64,000 bases of DNA, taken from CAZLAK01 sp964557545 (GTDB lineage: Bacteria; Bacillota; Desulfotomaculia; Desulfotomaculales; Pelotomaculaceae). Position numbers and translations under genes: made by a program. How positions within the stretch are numbered: position 1 is the stretch's first letter; every line of letters starts with the position of its first letter. The notes under the pieces are model-generated. The model was not told the origin of the DNA. It saw only the letters and a program-made list of their open reading frames with translations, and ran no database searches. Shown here piece by piece: positions 34,523 through 44,070 of the stretch. The stretch is taken from the NCBI GenBank assembly GCA_964557545.1, contig CAZLAK010000007.1:3263-67262 (forward strand), in the 5' to 3' direction.

Positions 34523-35011
34523 GTGTTAGAATTCAACGCGACGCTGCTTGCCCAAATTGTAGACTTTATAATTTTGTTAATCTTCTTACGGCTGGTGGCG
34601 TATAAGCCGCTGATGAAGGTTTTAAAAGACCGCCAGGACTACATTGAAAAGAATATTGCCGCGGCCGAACAAGAAAGGCAGCAGGCCGAGCAGCTGAGGG
34701 CGGGGTATGAAGCAGAAATGCGGCGCGCCCGCCAGCAAGCCCAGGAAATTATTCAAAAGGCTACCAAAGCGGGTGAAGAGCAGGCCCAAGAAATTATTGA
34801 AAGCGCTAAAAACGAGGCCGCCAGGATTAAAGAGGCCGCCTTTGCCGATATCCAGCGGGAAAAAGAGAAGGCGGTGGCCGAGCTGCGCGAGCAGGTGGCT
34901 ACTCTTTCTGTTTTGGTGGCGGGCAAGATTATTGGACGGCAGATGACGCAAGAGATCCAGCGCGACATGATCCAGGAGTTTATTAAAGAGGCAGGGGAGC
35001 TGCCATGCTAA
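34523..35011 (+). CDS. atpF: ATP synthase F0 subunit b
   Basis: Subunit b is the peripheral stalk. After one N-terminal helix (about 7-27) the 162-residue protein is a long charged coiled coil rich in Ala, Glu, Gln and Arg, ending with VLVAGKIIGRQM. The start is GTG at 34523 after GGAAGGAGGGG; the in-frame ATG 34505 lies inside that site's leader. It overlaps atpH by seven bases. Confidence 0.95.
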   Translation: MLEFNATLLAQIVDFIILLIFLRLVAYKPLMKVLKDRQDYIEKNIAAAEQERQQAEQLRAGYEAEMRRARQQAQEIIQKATKAGEEQAQEIIESAKNEAARIKEAAFADIQREKEKAVAELREQVATLSVLVAGKIIGRQMTQEIQRDMIQEFIKEAGELPC

Positions 35012-35568
35012 GGGGGGCCGTGGCCGGCCGCTACGCGGAGGCGCTGTACGAACTTGCCTCCCAGGAAAAGGTTTTGCCCAGGTATAAGAGCGCGGTGGAC
35101 AGGGTGGAAGAAGAACTAAAAGGCGTAGAAAAGGTAATAAACGAAAACCCCGATTTGCAGAAAATATTTTACCACCCGCAAATAACACCTGCCGATAAAA
35201 AAGAGATCTTGAGCAAAATATTTGGGGGCAAAGTTTCCCGTCTTACTGCCAATTTTCTTGCCTTGCTGGTGGATAGAAGGCGTGAGGCGTTTTTTAGGGA
35301 TATCGTGGCCGAGTACGTGAAGCTGGCCAATGCCAGCCGGAACATTGCTGAGGCCAGGGTAACATCTGCTGTAGAGCTGACCGCAGAAGAGAAAGCCAGG
35401 CTTAACGAGGTACTGGCCAGGCTGACCGGTAAAAAAGTTAAGGCTACCTATACTGTAGACCCGGCATTAATTGGCGGGGTAGTTGTGCGCATCGGTGACA
35501 AGATCATTGACGGCAGTATAAAGACCAGGCTTGCGACCCTAAAAGAGCGCCTTTTGGCAATAAGTTAA
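35005..35568 (+). CDS. atpH: ATP synthase F1 subunit delta
   Basis: Delta links the stalk to the top of F1. The 187 residues start AVAGRYAEALYELA and end with the conserved DPALIGGVVVRIGDKIIDGSI region. The ATG at 35005 overlaps the end of atpF, so the two are coupled. Confidence 0.96.
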   Translation: MLRGAVAGRYAEALYELASQEKVLPRYKSAVDRVEEELKGVEKVINENPDLQKIFYHPQITPADKKEILSKIFGGKVSRLTANFLALLVDRRREAFFRDIVAEYVKLANASRNIAEARVTSAVELTAEEKARLNEVLARLTGKKVKATYTVDPALIGGVVVRIGDKIIDGSIKTRLATLKERLLAIS

Positions 35569-35591
35569 CTAGATAGGGGTGAACCGTGTAG

Positions 35592-37112
35592 ATGAATTTG
35601 CGACCTGAAGAAATTAGCTCGATCATCAGGCAGCAAATAGATAAGTATGAAGCCCAGCTCGAAGTAAGCGACGTGGGTACCGTCATCCAGGTCGGGGACG
35701 GTATTGCCCGCGTTTACGGCCTCATGGACTGCATGTCCATGGAGCTTTTGGAGTTTCCGGGCGGTGTGCTGGGCATGGCCTTAAACCTGGAAGAGGATAA
35801 CATAGGTTGCGTTATTCTCGGCCCCTATACGCACATTAAAGAAGGCGATACCGTTAAGCGCACGGGCCGGATTGTCTCCGTCCCCGTCGGAGATGCCCTG
35901 ATCGGCCGGGTGGTCAACCCTTTGGGGCAGCCGCTGGACGGCAAAGGGCCGATTAAGTCCGACAAGTACAACCCGGTAGAAAAAATTGCTCCCGGGGTTA
36001 TCTACAGGAGGCCCGTGCACCAGGCCCTGCAGACCGGCATAAAAGCTATCGACTCCATGATCCCCATCGGCCGCGGCCAGCGCGAGCTTATCTTGGGCGA
36101 CCGCCAGACCGGCAAGACGGCCATTGCCGTGGACGCCATCATTAACCAAAGGGGCGGCGATGTGATCTGCATCTACGTGGCCATTGGGCAAAAGCAGTCC
36201 ACCGTGGCCAACGTGGTGCAAAAACTCACCGAGACCGGCGCCATGGACTACACTATTGTCGTATCCGCTACTGCTTCCGACCCGGCCCCGCTCTTGTACA
36301 TCGCTCCTTTTGCGGGCGCAGCTATGGGCGAAGAGTTTATGTCCCAGGGCAGACACGTGCTGATCGTTTACGACGACCTGTCCAAACAGGCTGCCGCTTA
36401 CCGTGAGCTCTCGCTCCTCCTGCGCCGCCCGCCGGGCCGTGAGGCTTACCCGGGCGATATCTTCAACCTGCACAGCCGCCTTTTGGAGCGGGCCTGCAAA
36501 TACGACGACCAGTACGGCGGCGGCTCCATGACGGCTCTGCCGATCATCGAGACCCAGGCAGGCGACGTTTCGGCTTACATTCCGACCAATGTCATTTCCA
36601 TTACCGACGGCCAGATTTACTTGGAGCCCGATCTCTTCTACGCCGGTATCCGTCCCGCCATCAACGTCGGTATATCGGTTTCCCGCGTCGGCGGTGCCGC
36701 CCAGATCCGGGCCATGAGACAGGTAGCCGGCCGCCTGCGCTTGGACCTCGCCCAGTACCGCGAGCTGGCCGCTTTTGCCCAGTTCGGGGCTGACCTGGAC
36801 AAGGCCACTCAAGCCAGGCTTATCCGCGGTGAGCGCATGACCGAACTCTTAAAACAGGGCCAGTACGTGCCCATGCCGGTAGAAGACCAGGTCATGAGCA
36901 TTTTCACCGGGGTCAACGGCTACCTCGACGACCTGCCGGTAGATATGGTGTTGCCGTTTGAGGCCGAGTTTTTAAAGTACATGAAGGCCAACAAACCTCA
37001 TATCGGCGAAACTATCAGGAGGACGGGCGAGCTTAAAGAAGTAGAAAAAGAACTGCACGCGGCCGTTGAGGAGTTTAAAAAACAGTTTAAAGCTGCACGC
37101 GGCCTTTCGTAA
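35592..37112 (+). CDS. atpA: ATP synthase F1 subunit alpha
   Basis: The 506-residue non-catalytic nucleotide-binding subunit has the P-loop GDRQTGKTAIA (about 169-179) and the signature PAINVGISVSRVGGAAQ. The N-terminus MNLRPEEISSIIRQQI binds delta. The ATG is 24 bases after atpH. Confidence 0.98.
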   Translation: MNLRPEEISSIIRQQIDKYEAQLEVSDVGTVIQVGDGIARVYGLMDCMSMELLEFPGGVLGMALNLEEDNIGCVILGPYTHIKEGDTVKRTGRIVSVPVGDALIGRVVNPLGQPLDGKGPIKSDKYNPVEKIAPGVIYRRPVHQALQTGIKAIDSMIPIGRGQRELILGDRQTGKTAIAVDAIINQRGGDVICIYVAIGQKQSTVANVVQKLTETGAMDYTIVVSATASDPAPLLYIAPFAGAAMGEEFMSQGRHVLIVYDDLSKQAAAYRELSLLLRRPPGREAYPGDIFNLHSRLLERACKYDDQYGGGSMTALPIIETQAGDVSAYIPTNVISITDGQIYLEPDLFYAGIRPAINVGISVSRVGGAAQIRAMRQVAGRLRLDLAQYRELAAFAQFGADLDKATQARLIRGERMTELLKQGQYVPMPVEDQVMSIFTGVNGYLDDLPVDMVLPFEAEFLKYMKANKPHIGETIRRTGELKEVEKELHAAVEEFKKQFKAARGLS

Positions 37113-37165
37113 CACTAAGAGATGAGCTGCCGACTACCGCATGGACAAGGTGGTGAAAAAGTAGA

Positions 37166-38020
37166 ATGCCAAGTTTGCGGGATCTCCGGCGCCGGATAAA
37201 GAGTATTAAGAGCACCCAGCAAATTACTAAGGCCATGAAAGCCGTTTCGGCCGCCAAGATGCGCAAAGCGCAGGAATCAGTGCTCTTTGCCCGCCCGTAC
37301 ACTAAGCGCTTAAGAGGCGTCTTGGGGAGGGTGGCAGTAGCCGCTGTCGACGTAAGCCACCCGCTGCTGGCCGTGCGCGAGCCCCAAAATGTGGCCTATA
37401 TTGTCATTACGGCTGACCGGGGACTTTGTGGCGGCTTTAACAGCAACGTAATCAGGATGGCCTCCGGTCAAATACAAAAAGCCGGCGGCGGGGTAAGCCT
37501 GATTACCGTTGGGCGCAAATGCCGCGATTTCTTCCGCCGCCGCGGCTATAAAGTTGACCGTGAGTACGTAGGTTTGGGCGAAGAGATCAAGTACACCACG
37601 GCCCGTGATATTGCCAGCTTTGTTATCAATAAGTACACGGCCGGTGAATACGACGAGGTTTACTTGATCTTCAGCCAGTTTGTGAACGTGCTGGTACAAA
37701 AGCCGACCATGATTAAACTTTTGCCGGCCGAGCCGCCCGCCGAAGAAGAGGACGCCAAGAAAGTGGAGTACATCTTTGAGCCCTCTGCGGAGGCTGTGCT
37801 GGCCGAGCTTTTGCCCAAGTACGTCGAGAACACCATATTCCAAAGCCTCCTTGAGTCCAAGGCAGGCGAGCACAGTGCCCGCATGACGGCAATGGACAAC
37901 GCTACGAAGAACGCCTCAGAAATGATCGACAGGCTGACCCTCTCCATGAACAGGGCCCGCCAGGCCCAGATCACCAAAGAGATTTCCGAAATTGTCGGCG
38001 GGGCTGCTGCACTGGAGTAG
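37166..38020 (+). CDS. atpG: ATP synthase F1 subunit gamma
   Basis: Gamma is the central rotor shaft. The 284 residues begin SLRDLRRRIKSIKSTQQITK and end with the signature MDNATKNASEMIDRLTLSMN and RARQAQITKEI. Both terminal helices make the coiled-coil shaft. The ATG at 37166 follows AAGGTGG. Confidence 0.97.
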   Translation: MPSLRDLRRRIKSIKSTQQITKAMKAVSAAKMRKAQESVLFARPYTKRLRGVLGRVAVAAVDVSHPLLAVREPQNVAYIVITADRGLCGGFNSNVIRMASGQIQKAGGGVSLITVGRKCRDFFRRRGYKVDREYVGLGEEIKYTTARDIASFVINKYTAGEYDEVYLIFSQFVNVLVQKPTMIKLLPAEPPAEEEDAKKVEYIFEPSAEAVLAELLPKYVENTIFQSLLESKAGEHSARMTAMDNATKNASEMIDRLTLSMNRARQAQITKEISEIVGGAAALE

Positions 38021-38103
38021 TGTGATAAGCCGCTGGGGTTTTAAGGACGCCGTGCTGCGGCACGATATGTTCCATTTACAGGCAAAGGAGGTAAGAGTAG
38101 CGA

Positions 38104-39516
38104 ATGAACGTTGGTCATGTTGTCCAGGTCATCGGCGTGGTGGTGGACATACGTTTTCCGCCAGGCCAGGTGCCCGACATTTACAACGCCATTAAGATAA
38201 AGAGCGATAAAGAAGATTTCTTTGGCAGGAAAATAGACCTGACCCTGGAGGTAGCCCAGCACCTCGGAAACAACACCGTGCGCTGCGTGGCCATGTCGTC
38301 TACTGACGGTCTGGTGCGCGGCATGGAGGCCATCGACACCGGCGCCCCCATTACCTGCCCGGTCGGCAGGCCTACCCTGGGCCGCCTGGTGGACGTTTTG
38401 GGCGAGCCCATTGACGGCAAGGGCCCAATTATATCCGACAAGCGCTACCCCATTCACCGTCCGGCCCCCCCGCTCATCGAGCAGTCGACCAAAGCCGAGC
38501 AGTTAGAAACGGGTATTAAAGTTATTGACCTGCTCGTACCCTTCTTAAAGGGCGGCAAGATCGGCATGTTCGGCGGCGCCGGTGTGGGCAAGACGGTTAT
38601 CGTTATGGAGCTTATCAACAACATCGCCAAGCAGCACGGCGGTATTTCCGTGTTTGCCGGCGTGGGCGAGCGCACCCGCGAGGGGAACGACCTCTACCGG
38701 GAAATGACCGAGGCCGGCGTTATGGACAAGACGACCATGGTTTTCGGTCAGATGAACGAGCCGCCGGGAGCCCGTCTTAGGGTGGCACTGACCGGTCTGT
38801 GCCTGGCCGAGTACTTCCGCGACGAGGAGGGCGCCGACACCCTGCTCTTCATCGACAACATTTTCCGCTTCACCCAGGCCGGTTCTGAGGTGTCCGCTCT
38901 CTTGGGCCGCATGCCTTCCGCCGTGGGCTACCAGCCGACGCTGGCCACGGAGATGGGCCAGATGCAGGAGCGGATTACGTCTACCCGCAAGGGTTCTATC
39001 ACTTCGGTGCAGGCCGTGTACGTGCCCGCCGACGACTTGACCGACCCGGCTCCGGCTACCACTTTCGCCCACTTAGACGGCACCGTCGTTCTCTCCCGGC
39101 AGATCGCCGAGCTGGGCATTTACCCGGCGGTGGACCCGCTCGACTCCACTTCCCGCATCCTCGACCCGTTGGTAGTGGGCCAGGAGCACTACGCAGTGGC
39201 CCGCGGGGTGCAAAAAGTGCTCCAGCGCTACAAGGAGCTGCAGGACATCATCGCCATCCTGGGCATGGAGGAACTGTCCGACGAGGACAAGCTGATCGTG
39301 GCCCGCGCCCGCAGGCTGCAGAGGTTCCTGTCCCAGCCGTTCCACGTAGCCGAGGCCTTCACCGGTCAGAGCGGGCGCTTTGTGCCGCTTAAGGAGACAA
39401 TCCGGGGCTTCCAGGAAATTTTGGACGGCAAGCACGATGACCTGCCGGAAGACGCTTTCTACATGGTGGGGACGATTGAAGAGGCAGTAGAAAAAGGCAA
39501 GAAGCTTTTGAGCTAA
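38104..39516 (+). CDS. atpD: ATP synthase F1 subunit beta
   Basis: This is the catalytic subunit, 470 residues. Walker A is GGAGVGKTVIVMELI (about 157-171), followed by the catalytic Glu in GVGERTREGNDLY. The DELSEED-loop equivalent here reads EELSDEDK. The signature PAVDPLDSTSR is present. The ATG at 38104 follows AAAGGAGG. Confidence 0.98.
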   Translation: MNVGHVVQVIGVVVDIRFPPGQVPDIYNAIKIKSDKEDFFGRKIDLTLEVAQHLGNNTVRCVAMSSTDGLVRGMEAIDTGAPITCPVGRPTLGRLVDVLGEPIDGKGPIISDKRYPIHRPAPPLIEQSTKAEQLETGIKVIDLLVPFLKGGKIGMFGGAGVGKTVIVMELINNIAKQHGGISVFAGVGERTREGNDLYREMTEAGVMDKTTMVFGQMNEPPGARLRVALTGLCLAEYFRDEEGADTLLFIDNIFRFTQAGSEVSALLGRMPSAVGYQPTLATEMGQMQERITSTRKGSITSVQAVYVPADDLTDPAPATTFAHLDGTVVLSRQIAELGIYPAVDPLDSTSRILDPLVVGQEHYAVARGVQKVLQRYKELQDIIAILGMEELSDEDKLIVARARRLQRFLSQPFHVAEAFTGQSGRFVPLKETIRGFQEILDGKHDDLPEDAFYMVGTIEEAVEKGKKLLS

Positions 39517-39535
39517 AAGAGAGGAGTGCGAACAC

Positions 39536-39943
39536 ATGTCGGATAAAGTCTATCGACTGGAGATCGTGACTCCTCAGAGGAAAGTCTTCAGCGAGGACGT
39601 GAGCTTTCTGGTGGCCCCGGGTGTAGAAGGCGAGCTGGGTGTTTTGGCCAACCACGCCCCGCTGATCACTTCCCTGGATATAGGCATCATGCGCATACAG
39701 CAGGACAGCAGCACCGTTAAGGTGGTGGTCACCGGCGGCTTTATGGAAGTGCGCAATAACCGTGTTACCGTGCTGGCCAATGCGGCAGAGCGGGCGGAGG
39801 AAATCGACGTGGCCCGCGCCCAGGCCGCCAAGGCCAGGGCCGAGGAGAGGCTGGCCCGCCGCACGCCCGACATCGACGTGCTGCGAGCTGAACTGGCCTT
39901 AAAGCGTGCCTTGACGCGGTTAAAGGCCGCCGGGCAGGCTTAA
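39536..39943 (+). CDS. atpC: ATP synthase F1 subunit epsilon
   Basis: Epsilon couples and regulates F1. The 135 residues have the N-terminal beta sandwich (LEIVTPQRKVFSEDVSFLVAP, GELGVLANHAPLITSLD) and the C-terminal helical hairpin. The ATG at 39536 follows AGAGGAG. It is the last atp gene and is followed by a terminator. Confidence 0.97.
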   Translation: MSDKVYRLEIVTPQRKVFSEDVSFLVAPGVEGELGVLANHAPLITSLDIGIMRIQQDSSTVKVVVTGGFMEVRNNRVTVLANAAERAEEIDVARAQAAKARAEERLARRTPDIDVLRAELALKRALTRLKAAGQA

Positions 39944-39951
39944 CTAAAAAC

Positions 39952-39981
39952 AAAAAACCAGGGAGCATCCCTGGTTTTTTT
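39952..39981. terminator. Bidirectional terminator between atpC and the MBL gene
   Basis: A CCAGGG/CCCTGG stem is flanked by six A on the left and seven T on the right (stem extends over 39952-39963 with 39969-39980). It serves the converging atp operon and the minus-strand MBL gene, whose stop codon it overlaps. Confidence 0.92.
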
Positions 39982-40882
39982 ATGCCCTGCAGTATTTGCC
40001 GTTTTCGTGCCTGACCGCCTTGCCAAGGGAAACAAGTCTTGATAGGTGCTTGGCGATCATAACCTTTTTGTAATAAGCAAAAAGTTCTTTTGGTTCAGGC
40101 AGTGCCCTGTAGATTATATTGCTGCTTAAGATTTCGTCAACGGTTTTTGGTTCTTTTATGGTTTTTAGTATCTCATTTTCCCGCGCATAAAATATGTTCA
40201 TATACGACCTGAGCTTCTCAATTATGCATTCAGTATATATCCCTTCGTGACTCGTAATTAAAATCTTGGGTTTTAAATCAATTAGTTTTTCTATGGATTT
40301 TATAAAATCTTCAATGTTCGAGCAAATGTGCCCGTACCACGGTCCTAAATTTTCTAAAAACAAGTCGCCCGAAAATATAATTTGATTTTCCGGTTCGTAC
40401 AGGCATATATGGCCCGGGGTATGGCCGGGAGTGTGGATGACTTGCAGCACAAGACGGCCGAAATCGAGCACATCCCCGTCGCTTAGCTCCTTTGATATTA
40501 CTATTTTGGGCAGTCCTTCCGGGAAAAATTTTTTGTTGGGGTAAAAGTTTTTTAAATTATCAGTGCCGGGCACGTTGAACCCTATATAATCCATGAGGGC
40601 TTTTTCTGATTGCATAGCGGCTGCATCTAAATGGTGCGCCATAATTTGCGATTGGCTGAAATGCCTGTTGCCGTAGATATGGTCGATGTGAAAATGTGTA
40701 TTAATGATAACGTCAATGTGCATTGCGGCTTTGATAGAATTAACTGACCTTTCTCCAAACCCCGGGTCGACTAGAACCTTTATGCCGGAATCAATTAACA
40801 GGCCGTTACAAAAGGGGGGCCTGCCGTTTTTTTCGCCGGGAACGAAATAAATACCGGGGATAATTTCAACAAATTCCTGCAC
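39980..40882 (-). CDS. MBL-fold metallohydrolase
   Basis: This 300-residue metallo-beta-lactamase-fold protein has the metal motif NTHFHIDHIYGN, then HTPGHTPGHICLY, FSGDLFLE and TSHEGIY for the remaining ligands. A C-terminal helical region (about 220-300) follows. Relatives are thioester or lactone hydrolases and glyoxalase II-like enzymes. Beside a CoA ligase it may be a thioesterase, but that is only inferred. The start is GTG at 40882 behind AAGGTGATT. It is probably downstream of the LysR gene, separated by a palindrome. Confidence 0.85.
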   Translation of the reverse strand: MQEFVEIIPGIYFVPGEKNGRPPFCNGLLIDSGIKVLVDPGFGERSVNSIKAAMHIDVIINTHFHIDHIYGNRHFSQSQIMAHHLDAAAMQSEKALMDYIGFNVPGTDNLKNFYPNKKFFPEGLPKIVISKELSDGDVLDFGRLVLQVIHTPGHTPGHICLYEPENQIIFSGDLFLENLGPWYGHICSNIEDFIKSIEKLIDLKPKILITSHEGIYTECIIEKLRSYMNIFYARENEILKTIKEPKTVDEILSSNIIYRALPEPKELFAYYKKVMIAKHLSRLVSLGKAVRHENGKYCRA

Positions 40883-40917
40883 ACTAAATCACCTTGGCTG
40901 CCGGCCGTAGAACATTA

Positions 40918-40940
40918 GGTGCGGAACCGGGTTCCGCACC
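40918..40940. other. Perfect 10-bp palindrome between the LysR and MBL genes
   Basis: Stem 40918-40927 with 40931-40940 has a three-base loop. Four T follow on the plus strand only. On the minus strand, where both genes run, no T-run follows, so it may be a stabilising or attenuating hairpin, or a protein-binding site. Confidence 0.5.
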
Positions 40941-40961
40941 TTTTGCATGACGGGCAGGGGG

Positions 40962-41885
40962 TTAAGCGCCCAATCTGACCATTGTTCCTTTGGAAAAGCT
41001 GGCTTGCACGTTAAACCTGTTTGTGATGTACTTATAAAACATTTTAAGTGCCGGGGATTTGTACGCGTTTTTGAGCAGCACTAAATTGATTTTTCTAATT
41101 ATGGGCGGAACGAGCTGGATTTGGCAGAGATCTGGCGTTATGTCCATTTCAGCAACACAGGACGATAAAACCGTTACGCCGATTTCCTCGCGCACCAGAC
41201 CTAGTATGGTCCTGACTTGGGAACACGTCAGGATCACTTCCGGTTCAATTCCTGCCGCATGGCAAGCGCTGACAAAGTCCTGGTGGTGACCGGAAATCGG
41301 CGGCGTTATAATGAATTTTTCCCCGCGCAGATCGTTTATGCCGACCGCTTTTCTGTTCGCCAGAGAGTGGTTTTTGTGCACAACAACGACCATTTGGTCT
41401 TCTAACAGGGTAGTGTAGTGGTAATGAGGGTCGGAGATGACATGGTGAACTATGGCAGCGTCTATTTTTGTCTCACGGAGCATGCTGAGCAAATCGTCAC
41501 ACTGGCTCTCAAGGAGGCTCATTTTAATACCCGGAAAGTTTTTCTGAAATTCTGCCAACACTTTGGGGATCTGGTAGTATCCTATTACCGGTATTATTCC
41601 TAGCGTCAAGTAGCCCTTTTCAGTTGTCAGATATTCTTGAATGCTTCTGCGGGCGGCAGTTATTTCTGACATTATGCGCTGGGCGTGATTAATAAACTCA
41701 GCACCGGCAGGTGTAATTTGCACACTCCTGGTAGTTCTTACGAATAAATTAACACCAAGTTCACTTTCGAGTTTGCTGATTTGCTGGGACAAAGACGACT
41801 GGGACACATTGATTTCTTCAGCAGCCCTCGTAAAGTTTTGATACTTGGCAACTGCCAAAACGTATTCAATTTGATGCAGTTCCAT
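40962..41885 (-). CDS. LysR-family transcriptional regulator
   Basis: This 307-residue protein starts MELHQIEYVLAVAKYQNFTR with the helix-turn-helix AAEEINVSQSSLSQQISKLE (residues 18-37) and has a periplasmic-binding-protein-like effector domain (about 90-295). It is closest in feel to the CynR/CbbR type. It reads away from the CoA ligase region and may control the ligase or the wider cluster in response to an aromatic or carboxylate effector. No operator is assigned. Its upstream region contains CACCTCC, a good minus-strand ribosome-binding site, but far from the ATG. Confidence 0.92.
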   Translation of the reverse strand: MELHQIEYVLAVAKYQNFTRAAEEINVSQSSLSQQISKLESELGVNLFVRTTRSVQITPAGAEFINHAQRIMSEITAARRSIQEYLTTEKGYLTLGIIPVIGYYQIPKVLAEFQKNFPGIKMSLLESQCDDLLSMLRETKIDAAIVHHVISDPHYHYTTLLEDQMVVVVHKNHSLANRKAVGINDLRGEKFIITPPISGHHQDFVSACHAAGIEPEVILTCSQVRTILGLVREEIGVTVLSSCVAEMDITPDLCQIQLVPPIIRKINLVLLKNAYKSPALKMFYKYITNRFNVQASFSKGTMVRLGA

Positions 41886-42148
41886 TTGATGCCACCCCGT
41901 AAATATTTTTTAAAAAATGACCACCCAGCTTTTAGTTATAAAAATTTACATAACACCTCCTGTACAAATTAAAAGAAGCAATATTTTACTAAATTAAAAC
42001 ATGGGTAATGTGCTCCGCCTGTCTATGGGGTCATATGTTTTTATTGGAAAATTTATTATTTTTTTATATATAACCTAAAAGTAATATATATTTATTATTA
42101 TTATTATACTAAGATTTACCTTTAAAATAAATTTAAAAATATAACATT

Positions 42149-43720
42149 CTAAGACACATTTAAATACAGCTTTTCCCGTAATTTGCAGCGCTGGAGCTTG
42201 CCGTTGTACGTACGCGGCAGGTTGTCAACAAAATAAAATTCATGAGGGCACTTGTAATGATCTGTTTTGCTGCGTATGAAGTCCTTTAATTCTTTTTCAA
42301 GCTGGGGAGACGGGCTGTAACCGTCGTTTAGAACGACAAAGGCCACCGGTTTTTGCAGTTTGTTCTTATCGAGCGCACCGACTACACCGCAGTCGCGCAC
42401 GCAAGGGTGCTCGTGCAGGATATTCTCAACTTCAACGGGAGAAACCCATATGCCCCCGGACTTCAACATATCGTCGTAACGGCCTACAAGGTAAAAGTTG
42501 CCTTCTTCGTCTTGGTAAAACATGTCATTGGTAATAAACCACTCTCCGAAAAAGCTGCTCTTTGTCTTGCTGTGCTTGTTCCAGTAATGAGAAGCTGTAC
42601 CCTCACACTTAATCCATAAATTGCCAATCTGGCCTTTTTCCACTTCAATGCCGTTCTCGTCCACAAGCTTTCCTTCAAAATTGCCAAGAAGCTTCCCCAC
42701 GCTTCCGGGTTTTATTTGTCCTGGGATTGACGAAATATAAATTGCCCCTACGTCTGTTGAGCCTAGGCCGTCCAAAATATCTTTGCCAAATATATTTTTC
42801 CAGCGGTAGTATATCTCTTTTGGCAAGGGTTCTCCTGCAGAAACAAATGCACGAACAGAAGAAAAGTCGTGTTCAACACAGTTGTCTTCTATTGCTCTTA
42901 AAAGAGAAGCGTAAAATGTGGGAACGCCACAAAAAATAGTCGGGCGGTATTTTTTTACAACTTTAATCACGTTGTCCGGTTTCGGGTGTTCAGGGTAAAG
43001 AACAACAGACGCACCGTTGGTAAAAACCGCATCTAATGAATTGTTGCGCCCGTAAGAAAAATAGAGCCTGGAAACGGAGAATACAATATCATCCCCGGTC
43101 ATTGACAGAACTTCCTTGGCGTGTGCGTTGAGATAAATAAGATCGTGGTGCAGGTGTATCACGCCTTTTGGTTTGCCAGTAGTTCCCGAACTGTAATACC
43201 AAAAGGCCATATCGTCTTTGGATGTGGGGAATGTTTTTAACCGGGAAGGCGCTTTTTGGATCAGATCAGTGTAGCTCAGTGTTTCCGGTTCTGGCTGGCC
43301 GACAACGATTATGTACTTTAGGTAAGGCAGGTTTTTTTGGTTATGTAAAATTTTCGGCAAGAGGTCGTCTTTGATTACCAGCACCTTTGCCCTGCTGTCG
43401 TTTAAGTAGTACTGGTAGTCGTGAGGAAGCGCCCTTGTGCTGACAGGGACTGGCACTGCGCCTATCTTCATTGCCCCGAAAAAACAGTAAATGAACTGCG
43501 GGCAATCTGGCAGGCAGATCATTATACGGTTTTCTCTTTCCACGCCAAGGCCGAGCAGCGCATTGCCAAAACGGCTGGCTTCTTCGCTGACTTGCAAATA
43601 GGTAATTGCCTCATCCCCGTAATAAATAGCGGTCTTGTTGCCCCGGCCCTCTTCTATATGCCTGTCTAAAAGATAACTGCATATATTAAATTCGTCTGGC
43701 AAATCGTGATATGGCAGCAT
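42149..43720 (-). CDS. Benzoate-CoA-ligase-type acyl-CoA synthetase
   Basis: This AMP-forming enzyme would activate a carboxylic acid with ATP and CoA. The 523 residues show A3 YYSSGTTGKPKGVIHLHHD, A5 DGLGSTDVGAIYISS, A7-A8 VGRYDDMLKSGGIWVSPVEV and A10 RTYNGKLQRCKLRE with the catalytic Lys. The SGGIWVSPVEVE stretch and the FSVSRLYFSYGRNNSL region match aryl (benzoate/4-hydroxybenzoate) ligases more than acetate or fatty-acid ligases; this is judged by eye. I choose ATG 43720 after AGGTGA over the GTG at 43729. It is divergent from moxR. Confidence 0.82.
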   Translation of the reverse strand: MLPYHDLPDEFNICSYLLDRHIEEGRGNKTAIYYGDEAITYLQVSEEASRFGNALLGLGVERENRIMICLPDCPQFIYCFFGAMKIGAVPVPVSTRALPHDYQYYLNDSRAKVLVIKDDLLPKILHNQKNLPYLKYIIVVGQPEPETLSYTDLIQKAPSRLKTFPTSKDDMAFWYYSSGTTGKPKGVIHLHHDLIYLNAHAKEVLSMTGDDIVFSVSRLYFSYGRNNSLDAVFTNGASVVLYPEHPKPDNVIKVVKKYRPTIFCGVPTFYASLLRAIEDNCVEHDFSSVRAFVSAGEPLPKEIYYRWKNIFGKDILDGLGSTDVGAIYISSIPGQIKPGSVGKLLGNFEGKLVDENGIEVEKGQIGNLWIKCEGTASHYWNKHSKTKSSFFGEWFITNDMFYQDEEGNFYLVGRYDDMLKSGGIWVSPVEVENILHEHPCVRDCGVVGALDKNKLQKPVAFVVLNDGYSPSPQLEKELKDFIRSKTDHYKCPHEFYFVDNLPRTYNGKLQRCKLREKLYLNVS

Positions 43721-44070
43721 TGCTATCACCTGCCAACCAGCCTTAATGAAATATGTGAAATGATTTACTTTTTGTATTATTATATGGCTGCCCCATTAAT
43801 AAATTAAATATATAAAAATAATAGAATTGTTTATCTATTTTAATAAATTAAATTCAGCATGTATATTATAAATGTAAAAAATTAACCGTTAATAGTTATG
43901 AATTATGAATTAGATAATCTACAAATATAAAAAGTAATAATTTTTAGTGTTAAAATTAAATACAAACCAAAACTTGAAGTAAAAACACAAAAAGTTATGT
44001 TTAATAAAAGTAAAATAATGGTTTAAAGTTTTTAAAGTTATTTAACTTAAATTTTTAACGAGGGGTTTTT
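43721..44070. other. 350-base AT-rich divergent intergenic region
   Basis: There is no reading frame or hairpin of note. It must contain promoters for the minus-strand ligase and the plus-strand moxR gene, and perhaps a LysR site; the very low GC content prevents calling them. Short direct repeats of TTATGAAT-type sequence lie near 43895-43915. Confidence 0.4.

Noticed and set aside
42090..42112. Run of ATT triplets, considered as a repeat array
   Set aside because: It is low-complexity AT sequence of five or so units with no spacer structure, neither CRISPR nor iteron.
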